Positions 1 through 13,543 of a DNA stretch of 64,000 bases are shown here, in pieces. Source of the DNA: Paguma larvata (lineage: Eukaryota > Chordata > Mammalia > Carnivora > Viverridae). The translations under genes and the position numbers were made by a program. The notes under the pieces are model-generated. The model worked only from the letters and a program-made list of their open reading frames with translations, was not told the DNA's origin and ran no database searches. The stretch's first letter is position 1, and each line of letters begins with the position of its first letter. The stretch lies in assembly GCA_030068075.1 (NCBI GenBank), contig CM057832.1:73871502-73935501 (forward strand), given 5' to 3'.

Positions 1-59
1 TGCCTGAAGTGAGTCCTGGGACTGAGTGTGCCTCTTCCACTCTTTCCATGGGCTCGTTC

Positions 60-284
60 TTTTTTTTTTTTTTCTTTTGTTTTTTGGCATTATTTATTTT
101 GAGAGAGACAGAGACAGAGCATGAGCAGGGGAAGGGTAGAGAGAGAGGGAGAGACAGAATCCGAAGCAGGCTCCAGACTCTGAGCTGTCAGCACAGAGCC
201 GGATGCGGGGCCTGAACCCATGAGCGAGATCATGACCTGAGCTGAAGTTGAATGCTCAACCTACTGAGCCACCCGGGTGCCCCG
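60..284 (-). mobile_element. Can-SINE (feline type), minus orientation
   Basis: The plus strand reads T-rich tail, tttattttgagagagacag, a purine-rich middle, then ctgagccacccgggtgcccc, which is the reverse complement of a Can-SINE. Perfect 15-bp target-site duplications tccatgggctcgttc lie at 45-59 and 285-299. Confidence 0.95.
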
Positions 285-694
285 TCCATGGGCTCGTTCA
301 AACTGTGCACCACAGTCTGTCTGTTAGGGGTCTGCTCATTCATTTGTTCAGAAATCATGTATGGAGCATCTGCATGGGGTAGGCAGAATTATAGGTGGTG
401 TGATACAAGAATAAATATAACAAAGTTTCTGCCTGCGCAGAAGTTAATTTTTAGTGGAGGAAGAAATGTAGTAAGTTTTGAAAGTAAATAAAAAATTAAA
501 ATATCAGGTATTTGTATGTGATCTGCCAGAATTAAAATAAGGTGATTGGTGTGTGCGTGTGTGCGTGTGTGTGTGTAGGGGATAGGAGGTCAGAGAAGGA
601 GGAAGAAGTGAAGGAGGGACGGAGAGAGGGAGAAGGAGAGATGCTTTATTGAGATTGAGCACTGAGGGGTAGCTTCTGAGAGGTGATATTTAAA

Positions 695-908
695 AAAAAA
701 TTTTTTTAACGTTTATTTATTTTTGAGACATAGAGATAGAGGGTGAGCAGGAGAAGGGCAGAGAAAGAGGGAGACACAGAATCCGAAGCAGGCTCCAGGC
801 TCTGAGCTGTCAGCACAGAGCCTGACGCGGGGCTCGAATTCACAGACCGCGAGATCATGACCTGAGCCGAAGTCGGCCGCTTAACTGACTGAGCCACTCA
901 GGCGCCCC
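695..908 (-). mobile_element. Can-SINE (feline type), minus orientation
   Basis: Full-length copy ending ctgagccactcaggcgcccc. Target-site duplications ctgagaggtgatatttaaa lie at 676-694 and 908-926, so the integration is clean. Confidence 0.95.
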
Positions 909-3458
909 TGAGAGGTGATATTTAAACAGTGATGTGATGATGGAAGCAGCCACGTTAATATCTTGAGAAGAGCACTTCAGATGAAGGAGAGACAAAGCTA
1001 GTGCAGGGTCTAGGAACAGGAATGGGCTAGAAGCAATCCAGACCAGGGTCCTCTTGTGTGGCTGGAAAGTAAGGGTCAGGGATGATGTCAGATGTGGAGG
1101 AGATTAAATTAGTAAGGCTCTTTTGATTAAAGCCCGTACCTGTCAGTTGTCAAGCAAGCAGTATCTACGAGTTCTAGCTCGAGCTACAGAAGCCCCAAGC
1201 AAAGGGTCACTGGTTTCTTGGCAAAGCAAAAGCTTAATGCCCCCATCAGATGATGTATTTGTTCATTGAATAGGGTTCTGACGCATTTCCCCATCACTTG
1301 CTAAATTCCCAAGTGGCCCAGCCCATTGATGCACATTGGGCCCATAATGGGACAGTTGGACAATGGCTTTGAGTAACTCCAATTAGCCACGCATACCATG
1401 GTAAAGTTAAGCTGTAACTGACTTCATGGTTCTGATTTGCATTTTAACATTCAATGGGGGTAATTACTATACCTAGTCCCAAGGAATAATTGACAGATTT
1501 TATGTTTGAAATCTCAGTAGGTCAAACTTCCCATTTGTAAAACTTTTCAGTTGCTCCTTTGTCGAGCACATAAAACGAATTTACTTCTGAACTGAGACCT
1601 TGTACGCCAAATTTTTACAGCCTTAAATATAGTACTTTATCACTACTATAAATGGTTCTCAACTTACCTCCCACAGACCCATCAGTGCTAAAGGCAAGAG
1701 ACCTCCCTAAATCACTTGTTTCAATTCATAGAAGATTTCTAAGAGGAAGCCAGGTCATTTGGATTATATTTCAAATGTACAGGCTGCATTGCTAAACATA
1801 ATAAATCTGCAATTTTACAATTGGCCTGGGCAGCTAGCATGACTGTACTAGGCTTTCCAATAAGCATCCCTTCCAAATAACCTCCTTTTTCTTTTAGGAC
1901 TCACCTTCGGATCTCACCCAAAGGCTCAATGCCATCACAGAAATGTTGGGGACATAGTAATATGGAGATCACAGTTTAGGTTGATTTATTTTTCTAATGG
2001 AACATCCAGGTTTCTAGCAATTATTTTAGGGCATAAAGTTCTATCATGATGGTAAATCAAGCTGTCAGCTCTTCCCAATCCAAATTAGAGGTTGGAGAGA
2101 TTGAAAAACTTTTTTACTCTAATATTACACTCTCTGTATCTCCAGGTTATATACGTTGCCCCTCGGGAAGCAATGCTTGCCCTTGGATTTGCCTGTACTG
2201 GTGATCTGTTTGAATTGGGTGGGGGTCCCTTCAGGGAGAATTGCTCCTTTCCAAGTGCCCCCATGGACCTCCCCATCCCTGGTCACCCTGGGTGGACATT
2301 ACTACATTGCATGTCTGGTTCACGCGAAACATTATTCACATGTATCACCTAGTGTTGGATAGTTTATAGACAGTCGGAATACAGTTTTTATGGAAAAGGT
2401 TTGGGAAAAAAAAAGAAGTTGGCTGCTACAGATGGCCACGGGCACAGCTGGGTGGAAAAAAGGCCTGATAGACCTGGTAACATCACCAGTGGGAACATGA
2501 CTAGTGTCTGGATACCCCCTGCCTTCTAATACTTTGACTTTGGGTCCTTGGCCAAGGGCTGGTAAATGAGGCATGACCTTGCCCAGACCCTGTCCCCGAG
2601 CCCACTGCCTCCTCCAGCATGCTGTGCTGTTTGGTCCCCATGCTGCCGCTGCCGCTCACACCCTGGGCTGGCCCACAGTCCTGGAAGCTGAGCTGAAGGC
2701 TGTCGGTAGGGCTGCAGCCAAGGTTTCTCTGGTGGGAGTTGCAGGGAGACTTCATGGAAAGGATGAGTCTGGATGTGTACCAAATTACACTCCCGTTGAC
2801 TTTTGGAAGGCTGGAATTTCAGACTCTAGAGGTGCGGAGGCAATTTACTGACATTCTCTGTTGGCCTAACTCTTAGTTGGAGACTTGCCTTTTGAGCAGC
2901 TGGGTATCAATATGCAGATGCTCCTGCCTCACCCACACTCAGCTTCTCTCTATTCTGGTGTCTGCTCTGTGGCTTAAATCGATTTTTTTTCTCTTCAACC
3001 AGTGGAGCTTGAAGCTCTTCCTACCATCTGGTAGAGGACTGCTAAATGGATGTGAGGCAGTGGCATAGGGAGATGGGGCAGTGGGGTGAAATGAGGACAC
3101 CTCACAACAGGCACAAAAGCCACGTGTTCACTGGGCGCTACTCGGTGGTAGGCACTATACTAAGTGTTCATGAAACAGTGGCACACGAGTTAGACATGTG
3201 GCCTTAGATATACCAACAGGCCTCTTGATAATGGCGATTGTGATAAGAAAGAAAATGGGTAGAAATGGAGAGAAAGCAAATAAAATTTTATTTTGATAAT
3301 AATAATAGAGCCTCTTGGTTTCTTTCTCTTGAAGAGCTTGAGTTTGGATGATCTTTTAGCTTTCATTATAATATCTAGAGCCATTTTAGAAAGTAAAAGG
3401 AAGGCAATTTATGGATGATTTCCTTCATAAAATACAATGGAATTAAGAAACCAAAGTG

Positions 3459-3675
3459 GGGGCACCTGAGTGGCTCAGTCAGTTGAGCATCTGACTTTGG
3501 CTCAAGTCATGATCTCATGGTTCTTGAGTTCAAGCCCCACGTCGGGCTCTGTGCTGACAGCTCTGAGCCTGGAGCCTGCTTTGGATTCTGTGTCTCTCTC
3601 TCTCTGACCCTCCCCTGCTCATGCTCTGTCTCTCTCTCTTTCAAGAATAAAAAAAATTAAAAGAAAAGAAAAGAA
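3459..3675 (+). mobile_element. Can-SINE (feline type), plus orientation
   Basis: Begins ggggcacctgagtggctcag, has the tRNA-derived A/B-box region and CT-rich middle, and ends in an A-rich AAAAG tail. Target-site duplications aagaaaccaaagtg lie at 3445-3458 and 3676-3689. Confidence 0.95.
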
Positions 3676-4574
3676 AAGAAACCAAAGTGTATAGGACTTG
3701 CCCAAGGCTTTTTCACTATGTTAGGGGAAAGATGGAGATAGATATTAAGATTTCAGACTCCATTTTCCACAATTCCCCGCTATCAAGTAAGACTGAACTA
3801 TCCAAAGTTCTAGTCATTAACTGCTGATCTCACTTTTACTTTTGTTTTGAACTTGATACACAAGTTGAGCTCTTGGCTATTGAGGAATTTTAGAAAAACC
3901 AAAAATGTGTCACCAAAGAAAGTAATTTGACAACATTATTCTAGTTTGTTATTCTTAAACATGCAAAAGAGACACATTCTTTTTGGTTTCTAGATACCTC
4001 TGTCAAGGTGAAGTCCGTTCCACTGACTCAACAGCCCCTGTCCCTAGTCTGGAAATTTAATGCCACAAACCCCACATTGCTCTCATCTGGATACCTCTGT
4101 CCCATATATCGTGCTTAGCCACACTCTGTACTTTTGTTTCGCTAGGTTTGTTTTGGAAGTGCTTGGCTCACTTCTCTTTGTGCAAGCATACGTGATCCAG
4201 ACAGCCTTGGCTTGCAGCTCAACTTTGCAGGTCAGTTACACAACAAGTAGGAAGAATTTTGATGATACCCGGCTCTGGGGGAAAACAGCGTAATAACACC
4301 AAGAGCCAAGATGATGAGCTCATTGCTCTAGAATTGAACTTAGAATACCTCGCCACTATTTTCTTCTCCCCCATAACCGTAAGAAAGTGCACTTGAACAT
4401 AGGACAAGAAACAAAGGGAAACTTCAGGGGGCACAGCTAAAGAGCACAGGAGTAGAACCAAGAATGAAATAAATATGGTGGGTTGACCTTTCCATGACTG
4501 TCATTCATGTTCTTTAGGGAAATGGTGTGTGTGTAGCAGTCTACTCTTGAAAAAGAGCAAATATTTGGCTGTTC

Positions 4575-4810
4575 TTTGGGTTTGGAGCCATATGGTCCTA
4601 AGTTTGAATTTGGCTCTAAAACTTGCCAGATCTGTGACTTTGGGCAAATTAAATTAACTCTCTATGTCTTGCTGCTCCCATCTGTGAAATGGGGATGAGG
4701 ATTTCAAACAGAGAGGATTGTATGGAGGATTAGATACCATGCTGTAAAGAGCCGACCTAGCTGAGCCCCCAGCACGAAGTGGACAATGAGTTATCATTAT
4801 TATGATATAC
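4575..4810 (+). repeat. MIR (old tRNA-derived SINE)
   Basis: Follows the MIR order: ...gtgactttgggcaaatta, then catctgtgaaatgggg, then a 3' part with attatcattatta. Plus orientation. Confidence 0.75.
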
Positions 4811-4909
4811 CTGGCTCTGCTTCAGCTTCCATTCTCAACCAAGTATTCTAAACTTGTTGAATTTTGTGTTTCCACGCCTATCTTAATCAGCAGTTTGTAT
4901 GCCCATCTT

Positions 4910-5085
4910 AATTAGCTCTGATGGCATATTAGAATCGCTTGGGGAGTTTTCAGAAAACACTGATGCCCGAGACTTAACCGCAGACCAGTGCAATTACAAA
5001 CATTGGGAGTGGGTCCCAGCATTGGATGTTACATCTCCCCAGGCAGTTCAAACGTGCATCTAGGGCTGAAAACCACTGGCCCTCT
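4910..5085 (+). repeat. hAT-type nonautonomous relic (MER5/MER3-like)
   Basis: Contains ttagaatcgcttggggag, gatgcccgagactta, gtgggtcccagcattgg and a terminal gctgaaaaccactgg, as in the palindromic MER families that end in CCACTG. Confidence 0.6.
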
Positions 5086-7514
5086 CCATTTACATGTGAG
5101 CTTTTTGAGAGCAGAGAACATGGTTTAGTCTCTTTCATATCCCCATCTTAGCCTGATATCGATGCTTGGTAAATATTTCTTGGACAAAATTTATAAAAAT
5201 GTAAGGAAGTTGTCCAAATCCCCAACTCTGGGCTCATATGGACACATTTCTTGGGCAGCAGATAATAGCAAGAGTGCCAGCATATTGTTATTCGCACACC
5301 AGGGATTTGAAAGAGCGGGGTCAAGAAAGGTCAAGGTCCTTTCAGCTGACAGTTCACCACCCACTGACCACATGCCATGTATCACCAGTCCTATTTTCGA
5401 CTCTTCAGTAGCCGAGAGATCAGAGAAGTTCAAGCGGAATACTTGGGGAGACTCCATCACTTAGAAAATAAATAGCAACTTCTTCAGAAGAATTCCTTTG
5501 ATAGAAGGAGAAGGTCAGACACTTGCCAAGGGAAGATAATAGGCAAGGCCAGAGGGGCACTTGCTTTGGCCAACGTATATGTGAGCGGGAATTACAAGTG
5601 TCACATCTTGGGGAAAGTTTTAAGAGCCAGTGTACTTTCTTCTGTCTTGACAAGGTAAGGAGTGCTCCATCAACCTGGGCCCTGGGCCAAGGACTATGAA
5701 GACCAGAATTCCCATCTGACCCATGATGGAGATGTAGCAGGAATGAGAAAAAAAATCCTTGCATTCTTGAGATTCGGGGGTCTTTTGTTATCAGGGGACA
5801 ACCTTGCCTCTCCTAAGGCGTACAGATGACAAAGCGCTTTTAAGTCATCTACACTTCCTCTGGGAAAACAGAGTAATCAGAGTGACGCACAACTTGCTAG
5901 GGACTGATCAACTACTCTGTTACTTCCCGTGTGCATAAAATTGGTCAAGTTTCAACATTTCCCTAATCCTCAGTTTCTCCATCTGTAAAAATCTTTGGAT
6001 TGTAGATTCGTGAGAACACATCATCTACATTAAGTGTTTAGCAACCTGCCTGGTGAATGATGATGCTTGATAAATATTAAGTTATACATAAATGTCTCTC
6101 TTATCTGTGGAGTCAACCGAACAAATGATGGAACAGCAGAAAGCACAAAACTATGCAATAAATGTTTGCTAAGTGAATGAATAATGAAAGCCAGGATGAG
6201 TAAGTGATCATGATGCTGCAAAATTTCTGCGAATTCTTCCAATGCTGGGTTTTCTTTTTTCAAGGTTTTGGCTTTTCCGAACCTTCATCTTTGAAATGAG
6301 GTATCATATAGAAAATGAGGGGAGAAGGCGGCTCTAATGAAAAATAAAAACAACCAGTGTATGTTTTATGTTTTTTTTTAAGACGACACTTAAGAGAAAC
6401 AGCTTACTTCCTTCTCTTTTCTTCAGTAAATGGGTGACAGGGCATTTAGATTCTAATCCTTCTTCTGAAGCTGGCTTGTATTTGGCCTTTTAAAGAAAAG
6501 AGGCATCCTGAACTGTCCATGGAAGTTCTGGAGGTGTTACTTTGGTCATGCACTAAGGTTGGCTGGCCAGTGACTGATGCACTGGGTCCCTGGAAAGAAG
6601 TTCCTTTATGAATGTTGGTTTCCACTTTTACAGTCGGAAACTTTTTTCCAATTTAACGAAGATATCAGGCTAGTGGGAATTTTATTCCCCAATGACTTGG
6701 GTTTGGAAGGTCCCCAAACTACTTAATACTGGGTTGTTGTTTTTTCCCCTAAAAGTTTTTTGGAAAAGGTCCAATGGGAGATCTCGGTACAAGTGAAATA
6801 AATAGAGATCTGTGATCACAAAATCTGATTTGAAAAACTCTGTATGTTTGCTCCACTGGAAAATTAAAATGAACTTCTTGTCTCAGATGTTCATTTCTTC
6901 TATGAATAGAATTCATAGAATTTCTTCTATGAATGAGGTCTCACTCCCTAATAGAAAGACAGAGTAGCAAGGGTAAATGAGATTGGGTCTCTAATTCCTG
7001 AACTTTAAGTTTGAATTTAATACGGGACAGGGTGGTGAGAGCTCATCTCCTGTTTGTGTGGAGGACAGAGGGTTATACACTTAAAATGGAGCCCACTTTC
7101 TCAGAGAGCAAAGGAGATCCTCCTGAAGTGATGAAAACTGCAGAGAGAAATGGCAGTGGGGGAATCTAGAGCTCACCGAGAGCATGCTTGTCTACTTTCT
7201 TTCTGTTGTGGTTTCCCTTGTTTGCTCTGCCCAACGTCAGAGCATTCCTGATGTAGGTCCTCAAAGCTGACAGCTTCAGGTGAACAATGACTCCAAATCA
7301 ATTTGCATGGCTATTATAAACAGCTTCACTGTTTGGTAAATTCAGTTGTCATTGGGCATAAAGCTGTAGCCCAATGAAGTGTGATGGTTCTAGTGTGTAG
7401 GACAGAGGAAAGGGGCAGAAAGTACGGTTTCTTTTATCTTTCTATTATTCCATACAGCACAATACTCTTTTCTCTAGAATTAAAAGGGAAGAGCAATTGG
7501 TGATGTGGATAAAA

Positions 7515-7750
7515 TAGTTGTAAAACACATGGTTTTGGTCTTGGGCTTTGCAGAATCAATTCCTGGCTTTAGTAGTACCGGCTCCGTGACCTTATACAAG
7601 TTGCTCGGCTGTTCTAAGCTTAATTTCTGTGTCTGCAAAATGTGAACAACAATGACATCTACTCCTCAGAGTTAAATGAGGTATTACACTTCAGGAACTT
7701 ACTACAGCACCTGGAACATTAGTTAAGTGTTCAATAAATGTGAAAACAAT
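7515..7750 (+). repeat. MIR
   Basis: Contains ccgtgaccttatacaagttg, tctgtgtctgcaaaatg and the 3' motif agtgttcaataaatg. Plus orientation. Confidence 0.7.
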
Positions 7751-8005
7751 TAAGTTACTGGTATAATTATGCCATGTAGAGACAGGAAGAAGGGGATTAA
7801 TAGGTTTACTCTAACATTGTACTTTTAAAGTCAAATTTATTGTAATATTTTCATAGTGTAACATTTGCCCTTTTTAGGTGTATAGGTCTATGAATTTTGA
7901 CCAATGCATAGTCATATAATCACCCCCAACCATCAAGATATAGGACATTTCTAACTCCCCAAATAATTGCCTCATGCCTTTGTTATGATGGTGTGGTTAT
8001 TATTA

Positions 8006-8041
8006 CTATTATTTTAAGGATTTATTTATTTATTTTGACAC

Positions 8042-8092
<51 letters not shown>

Positions 8093-8226
8093 ATCCCAAG
8101 TGGGCTCTGCAGTGATATAGTGCAGAGCCCGATGCAGGACTAAAACTCCTGAACCACGAGATCAAGACCTGAATGAAAATCAGGAGTCAGATGCCTCACT
8201 GATTGAGCCACACAGGTGCACTGGCT
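8006..8226 (-). mobile_element. Can-SINE, diverged, minus orientation, with (GA)n expansion
   Basis: Diverged copy (ends gagccacacaggtgcac) with a pure GA run at about 8045-8090 in its CT-rich region. Target-site duplications tggttattatta lie at 7994-8005 and 8227-8238. It sits inside an old L1 3'-UTR fragment. Confidence 0.88.
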
Positions 8227-9279
8227 TGGTTATTATTAACTGAAGTCCGTAATGTATTCAGAATTCCTTAGTTTTTACCCGATGTCTTTTTCTATCCCAG
8301 GATGCCATACTGCATATAACTGTCCTGTCTCCCTAGGCTTCTCTAGACCATGACAGTTTCTCGGACTTGTTTGATGACCTTGACAGATTTGAGGAGTACT
8401 AATCGGGTATTTGGCAAAATACCTCTCTTGGGATTTGTCATGTTTTTCTCATGATCAGACTGGGGTTATGGGTTCTTGGGTGGAAAACCACAGAGGTAAA
8501 GTGCCGTTTTCATCACGTCATAGCAAGGGGATGCACTGTTAGTATGGTATAGCACTCTTGATGTTGACCCAACCACCTGGATGAGGTAATGCTTACCAGG
8601 TATGTCCACTATCGGGTTCTCTCCCCTCCTCTCTTCCATACTGTGCTCTTGCAAGGAAGTCACTATGTGCAACCTACACTTATAGGGTCCACTTCCTGGA
8701 GGGAGGAGTGTTGTTCAATAAGTTACTTGGAATTATTTATTTATTGAACTACTTATTTGTTTACATTGATAGAAACTCAAGAATTTTTATTTGATACCTT
8801 GGGTTATAAACTAATACTATTTTAATTATTACTCACATTGTTCCTACTTTGGATCTTGGGAACTCTTTCAGTTCTTCTCTGCGTCCCTTTGATATACTCC
8901 CAGCACCGTGAACTTTTTTGTTTTTGGTTTTGGTTTTTTTGGAGCTCTTCCTTACTTTGTGTCACTACAAGGTGCTGCAGGCTCATCATTGTGTATTTTC
9001 TGTCCGGTCTCAGAATCAGCCAGTTCTCCAAAGAGACTTGGTATTGGTATTAGATACTAGGAGTTTGGTATTAGAAATGAAGATTTGAACCCACTGTGTG
9101 CTCTCTGCTACTCAGATGTCATTGCTTCTAGGCCCCCTCAGCCGACAGAGCTTGAAGGACTTTTTTCCTCCAACTTAAAAAAAAATGTTTTTAAACTTAC
9201 AGAATGGCTGAAATAGTGCAATGAACAACTTCGTTTTGTATGCTTTAGCTAGACACTTTTTCCTTCCTGAACCATTTGA

Positions 9280-9467
9280 TTATTTATTCATTTATTTTTA
9301 ACTTTATTTATTTGAGAGAGAGACAGAGAGAGAGAGGGAGAGAGAGAATCCCAAGAAGGCTCTGCACTGTCAGCACAGAGCTCGATGTGGGGCTTGAACC
9401 CACTAACTGTGAGATTATGACCTAAGCCGAAATCAAGAAATCAACCATTGAGCCACCCAGGTGCCCC
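9280..9467 (-). mobile_element. Can-SINE, minus orientation, nested in old L1 3' UTR
   Basis: Ends gagccacccaggtgcccc. Imperfect duplications ttcctgaaccatttga (9264-9279) and tccctgaatcatttga (9468-9483) flank it. The interrupted sequence is an old L1 3'-UTR relic. Confidence 0.92.
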
Positions 9468-10204
9468 TCCCTGAATCATTTGAAAATAAGTTGTAGGCAT
9501 CATGACATTTCATCCCTAAATACTTTTTCTCTCATCTCCTAAACAAAAGACCAGCTCCTATTTAATACAACACAATTGCCACATCTGAGGAAATATTAAT
9601 TCAATATTATCCAATTATATTCAAATATCCTTAATTGTCCCCAAAATATTTTTTAAAACTTTTAACATCCAGTGTCTAATAAATATTTACACATTTTCCT
9701 AGGTGTTTCATCTCTTCGGTCTTTGGATTAACCCCCTTTTTGGATTAATCCCCTTTTTGGGTTTTTTTGTTCTATTGATTTTTTTTTTTTTTTTTTTTAG
9801 GAGTGTGGGTCAGTTGTCTTATAGATATCCCATATTCTGGATTTACCTTATAGTGATCTCTTCAGGCTAAATAAGGGTGTCTCAATCTCAGCATTGACAT
9901 TTTAGGTCTGAGAATTCTTCGTTGTTGGAGGTAGTGCTGTGTATTACAGAATGTTTAAAAGCCTCCTTAACCTTCACTCTCTATTCAGATAACAATACCC
10001 CAGTCATGACAACCAAAAATTACTCAGAAATTTAACCAGTGTCCCTAGGGTTGTAGTCACCTCTGGTTGGGAATCATTGGTCTAAACACTTGTCAAGGAT
10101 ACTAGGCAATGTTGTATACTTGTTAATGTACCATATCAGGACACACGTGGCATCGCGTTGTATGGAACTTATGCTACCAAGTGTAGTAGTTTAGTTACTA
10201 CTTT

Positions 10205-10243
10205 GAGCAGAAATCAAGAAATCAGCCGATTGAGACACCCAGG
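10205..10243 (-). mobile_element. Can-SINE head fragment, minus orientation
   Basis: A 39-bp piece (gagcagaaatcaagaaatca ... gagacacccagg) matches only the 5' head of a Can-SINE in reverse. No tail or duplications are seen. Confidence 0.5.
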
Positions 10244-11740
10244 CTCAAAGTTAAGTTGGTAGCCAGCAAATCCCCTTGTAATGGACTATAGAAGTATTTT
10301 GAATGTCCAATGATCAGTTTTTCCCCTAATGATTTTGGCATCCGCTGAAGGTTCTCTTTTGAATCAATATACTAGGGGATGTAGAATGATAAATTTCTAT
10401 TTCTCCCCTTGTATATATACCAGCTGAAACTTTTGCAGAGAGTCTTCCCCTTCATTTTGCCTCCTTCTTCTTTTCTCTCTTCTTAATATCATTATTGATG
10501 CGTGGATTATTTTCAATTAATTGAATTGTGATTCTTTATCATCTGTATATTTTGATCATCAAATTATCCCAAATTGGCCAGTGGGAACCATTCACACTAA
10601 TTACTGTATTATTTCCTATGAATATGTAAACCACTCATGGAATTCAAATGAAAACTGTAAAAAGATATATCTAGGGTAGTTTCATTCCCGGCTTCTTTAC
10701 CTCTTTCTGCATACGTAACAAGCTTCACTAGGTTTCTGCTTTATTATCTGTGTATTTCTTATTCAAAAATAAGTAAAAAATGTATATAAACACATATGGA
10801 TATTTGATTTCACCCTCTTTTCTAACCCCAAAGTTAGTATACTGTGTATGGTTTTATTTTTTATTTTTTTGGCCCCTTGCCTTCTACTTAACTGTATTTC
10901 AGGAAAATCACTATCCGTTCATAAAGATCTCCTTTGCCTTTTTAGGGCTACACAGCACTCCACTGTGTGCGCGTACCTTACTTTATTCAGCCAGTCTTCC
11001 GTGAATGAGCCTTTAGGATGTTTCAAAAAGCTTACCACCACAGACAATGCCACAAAGAATAACATCGCGAATGTCTGTTTTGAATTTGTGGATGTGTATC
11101 CTCAGGGGAATTTCCTAGAAGAGCTGTCATAGGGTATAGATAAATGCATATGTCGCTGTGTTATCTACCACCACGTGTCCTTCAGCAGTGCCTGTACCAT
11201 TCTGTCCTTCTTCCAGTAATAAATAAGAACATTTGTATTCCTACAGCCTTGCCTGTATAATGCGCTGCAAGCTTTCGAATTTTTGCCACCCCAAAAGGTG
11301 AGAAATGGTCTATCTGGTAGTTTTAATTTGCATCCCCCATACAATGAACAAGGCTAAGCATCTTTTCTTATGGGTAAGGGCCATTTTGTTGAACGTGATT
11401 TTTAAAACCTAGCTCTTTCTTCATAGTTTCCTGACTGTTACCTTAGATCCTGCTCCTTTTCCTTCATACTTAGATTTCTGGAGTATTCTAGTATTTCTCT
11501 GCCTATTGCCATTCTCTCTTTCAATTATCCTGAACTGAGGCAACACAGTTACCAAGTTAATCTTCTTAAAACATTTCTTCAAAACATTCTCCCTCACTCT
11601 CTTTTTTTCTTTAAAGAACTTTCAATTTCTCCTTTTTAGCCACAGAATAACTTAAACTCATTAGTCTAGAATTCAAGATCTGGTTTTCTGCTCCTTCTCT
11701 AAATTTCTTTTTGTTTGTTTGTTCTCCTATATTTACTTAA

Positions 11741-12178
11741 CAGTAGTCCCCCCCTATCTGTGGGATATATGTTCCAAGACCCCCGTGGATGCCTGAAACC
11801 ATGGATAGACCAAACACTCTACATACTGTATTTTTTTATATGTATATACCTATGATAAAATTTAATTTATAAAATTAGTGAGAGATTAACAAGACTAATA
11901 ATAAAATAGAATAATTATAACAATATATTGTAATAAAAGTTATGTGAATGTGGTCTCTCTCAAAAATATTTTATTGTACTGTACCCCCTCTTCTTGTGAT
12001 GACAAAATGCCAAGGGATGAAGGGAGGTGAATGACAAAGGCATTGTGACATAGCGTTAGGCTACTACTGACCTTCTGACAATATGTCCAAAGGTGTATCA
12101 TCTCCTTCTGGAATTCAGTTGACTATGAAAAACTGAAACCGTGAAAAGTGAATCCGTGGATAAGGGGGGAATAAACTG
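11741..12178. mobile_element. Tigger/MER44-like DNA transposon remnant
   Basis: The ends are inverted: cagtagtccccccctatctg at the start, and the complement of taaggggggaataaactg at the end, with a TA following. Internal text such as ccgtggatgcctgaaaccat and gtgacatagcgttaggctac is typical of pogo/Tigger-type nonautonomous elements. No transposase frame is present. Confidence 0.8.
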
Positions 12179-12704
12179 TATTCCCCCTGCAAAACTGGTA
12201 GTCTCAGTGTCCTAAAATCCATGGTTTGTCCCCTTATTTGGCACTCAATTTATATGAGCTTTATCTTTTTAAAAATGTTTATTATTTAGGAATAGTTAAT
12301 ATACAATGCTATATTCATTCAGGAGCACAGAATAGTGATTTAACAATTCTGTACATTACACATGTGTGATGGCATAAGGATAGTTACCATCAGTAACTGT
12401 ATGGTATTATTATAATATTATTCACTACTTTCCCTATGCTGTACTTTCTCAGTCTGTGACTTATTTATTATATGGCTGGATGTTTATACCTCTTAATCCC
12501 CTTCACCTGTTTTGCCCACTCCCCACCCCCTCCTCTCTGGAAACCACCAATTTGCTCTCTGTATGAGTCTGTTTCTGTTTTGTTTTTTAGACTCCACATA
12601 TGAGTAAAATCATATGGTATTTGTCTCTGTATTATTTTTTCACTTAGCATGGTACCTCTAGGTCTATCTATGTTGTCTCAAATGGCAAGAGCTGAATAAT
12701 ATTC

Positions 12705-12735
<31 letters not shown>

Positions 12736-13155
12736 CACACCACTTCTTTACCCATTCATGTACTGATGGACACGGGTTGATTCTATATTTTGGCTATTGT
12801 ATATAATGCTATAATAAACATAGGGGTGCATATATCTTTATAAACTAGTGTTTTCATCTTTTTTGGATAAATACTCAGAATTACTGGATCATATGGTGGT
12901 TCTGTTTTTAATTTTTTGAGGAAACTCTATACTGTTTTCCACAGTGGCTATACCAATTTATAGTCCTACAAACAGTGCACAAGGATTCCTTTTTCTCCAC
13001 ATCTTCACAAACATTTGTTGATTGTAGCCATTCTGACAGGTATAAGGTAATATCTCATGGTAGTTTTGATATGCAAATCTTCAATAATTAGTGATGTTGA
13101 GCCTTGTTTCATGTATCTGTTTGTCATTTGTATGTCTTCTTTAGAAAAATGTTTA

Positions 13156-13368
13156 GGGGCGCCTGGGTGGCTCAGTCGGTTAAGCGTCCGACTTCGACTT
13201 AAGTCATGATCTCACAGTTCGTGAGTTCAAGCCTCACCATCAGTCTCTGTAATGACAGCACGGAGCCTGGAGCCCACTTCAAGTTCTATGTCTCTGACCC
13301 TCTCCTGCCCCTGCATCTCTCTCTCGCTCTCTCAAAAATAAATGAACATTAAAAAAAATTAAAAAAAA
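13156..13368 (+). mobile_element. Can-SINE, near-consensus head, plus orientation, inside L1
   Basis: Begins ggggcgcctgggtggctcag, close to the family consensus, suggesting a younger copy. Perfect duplications agaaaaatgttta lie at 13143-13155 and 13369-13381. It interrupts an L1 copy. Confidence 0.96.
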
Positions 13369-13421
13369 AGAAAAATGTTTATTCATATCCTCTGCCCTTT
13401 TTTTTAATTGGCTTGTTCAGG

Positions 13422-13423
<2 letters not shown>

Positions 13424-13455
<32 letters not shown>

Positions 13456-13492
13456 CTTTCTTTTCTTTTCTTTTCTTTTCTTTTCTTTTCCT

Positions 13493-13542
<50 letters not shown>
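13424..13542. repeat. Homopyrimidine microsatellite (CTTTT)n-(CTTT)n
   Basis: An almost pure T/C run, first of TTTTC units and then of TTTC units, inside the L1. On the PCSK5 sense strand it is purine-only (GAAAA/GAAA). The frames across it encode only low-complexity F/S or K/E and are not genes. Confidence 0.95.

Positions 13543-13543
<1 letters not shown>

Larger units (their letters stand above)
7800..11430 (-). repeat. Old L1 (L1M-type) 3'-UTR fragments, reverse orientation
   Basis: Several blocks (about 7810-8460, 9185-9720 and 10700-11400) resemble old mammalian L1 3' UTRs in reverse, for example gaccaatgcatagtcatata, aacatttctaactcccc, ttgtcatgtttttctcatga and ttcctagaagagctgtca. SINEs at 8006 and 9280 interrupt them. 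Boundaries and subfamily are uncertain, and unrelated sequence may lie between blocks. Confidence 0.5.

Noticed and set aside
1905..1950. Donor-like GAAG|gtgagt on the minus strand, considered as the next PCSK5 exon
   Set aside because: The upstream translation has no cysteine-rich pattern and does not fit the expected PC5B sequence. No matching acceptor.
2092..2352. Overlapping plus- and minus-strand frames near 2.1-2.8 kb
   Set aside because: Frames on both strands overlap with no splice logic or domain. GC-richer unique intron.
10780..11132. Plus-strand frames of 74-94 codons
   Set aside because: They lie within old reverse L1 3'-UTR-like sequence and match no protein family.
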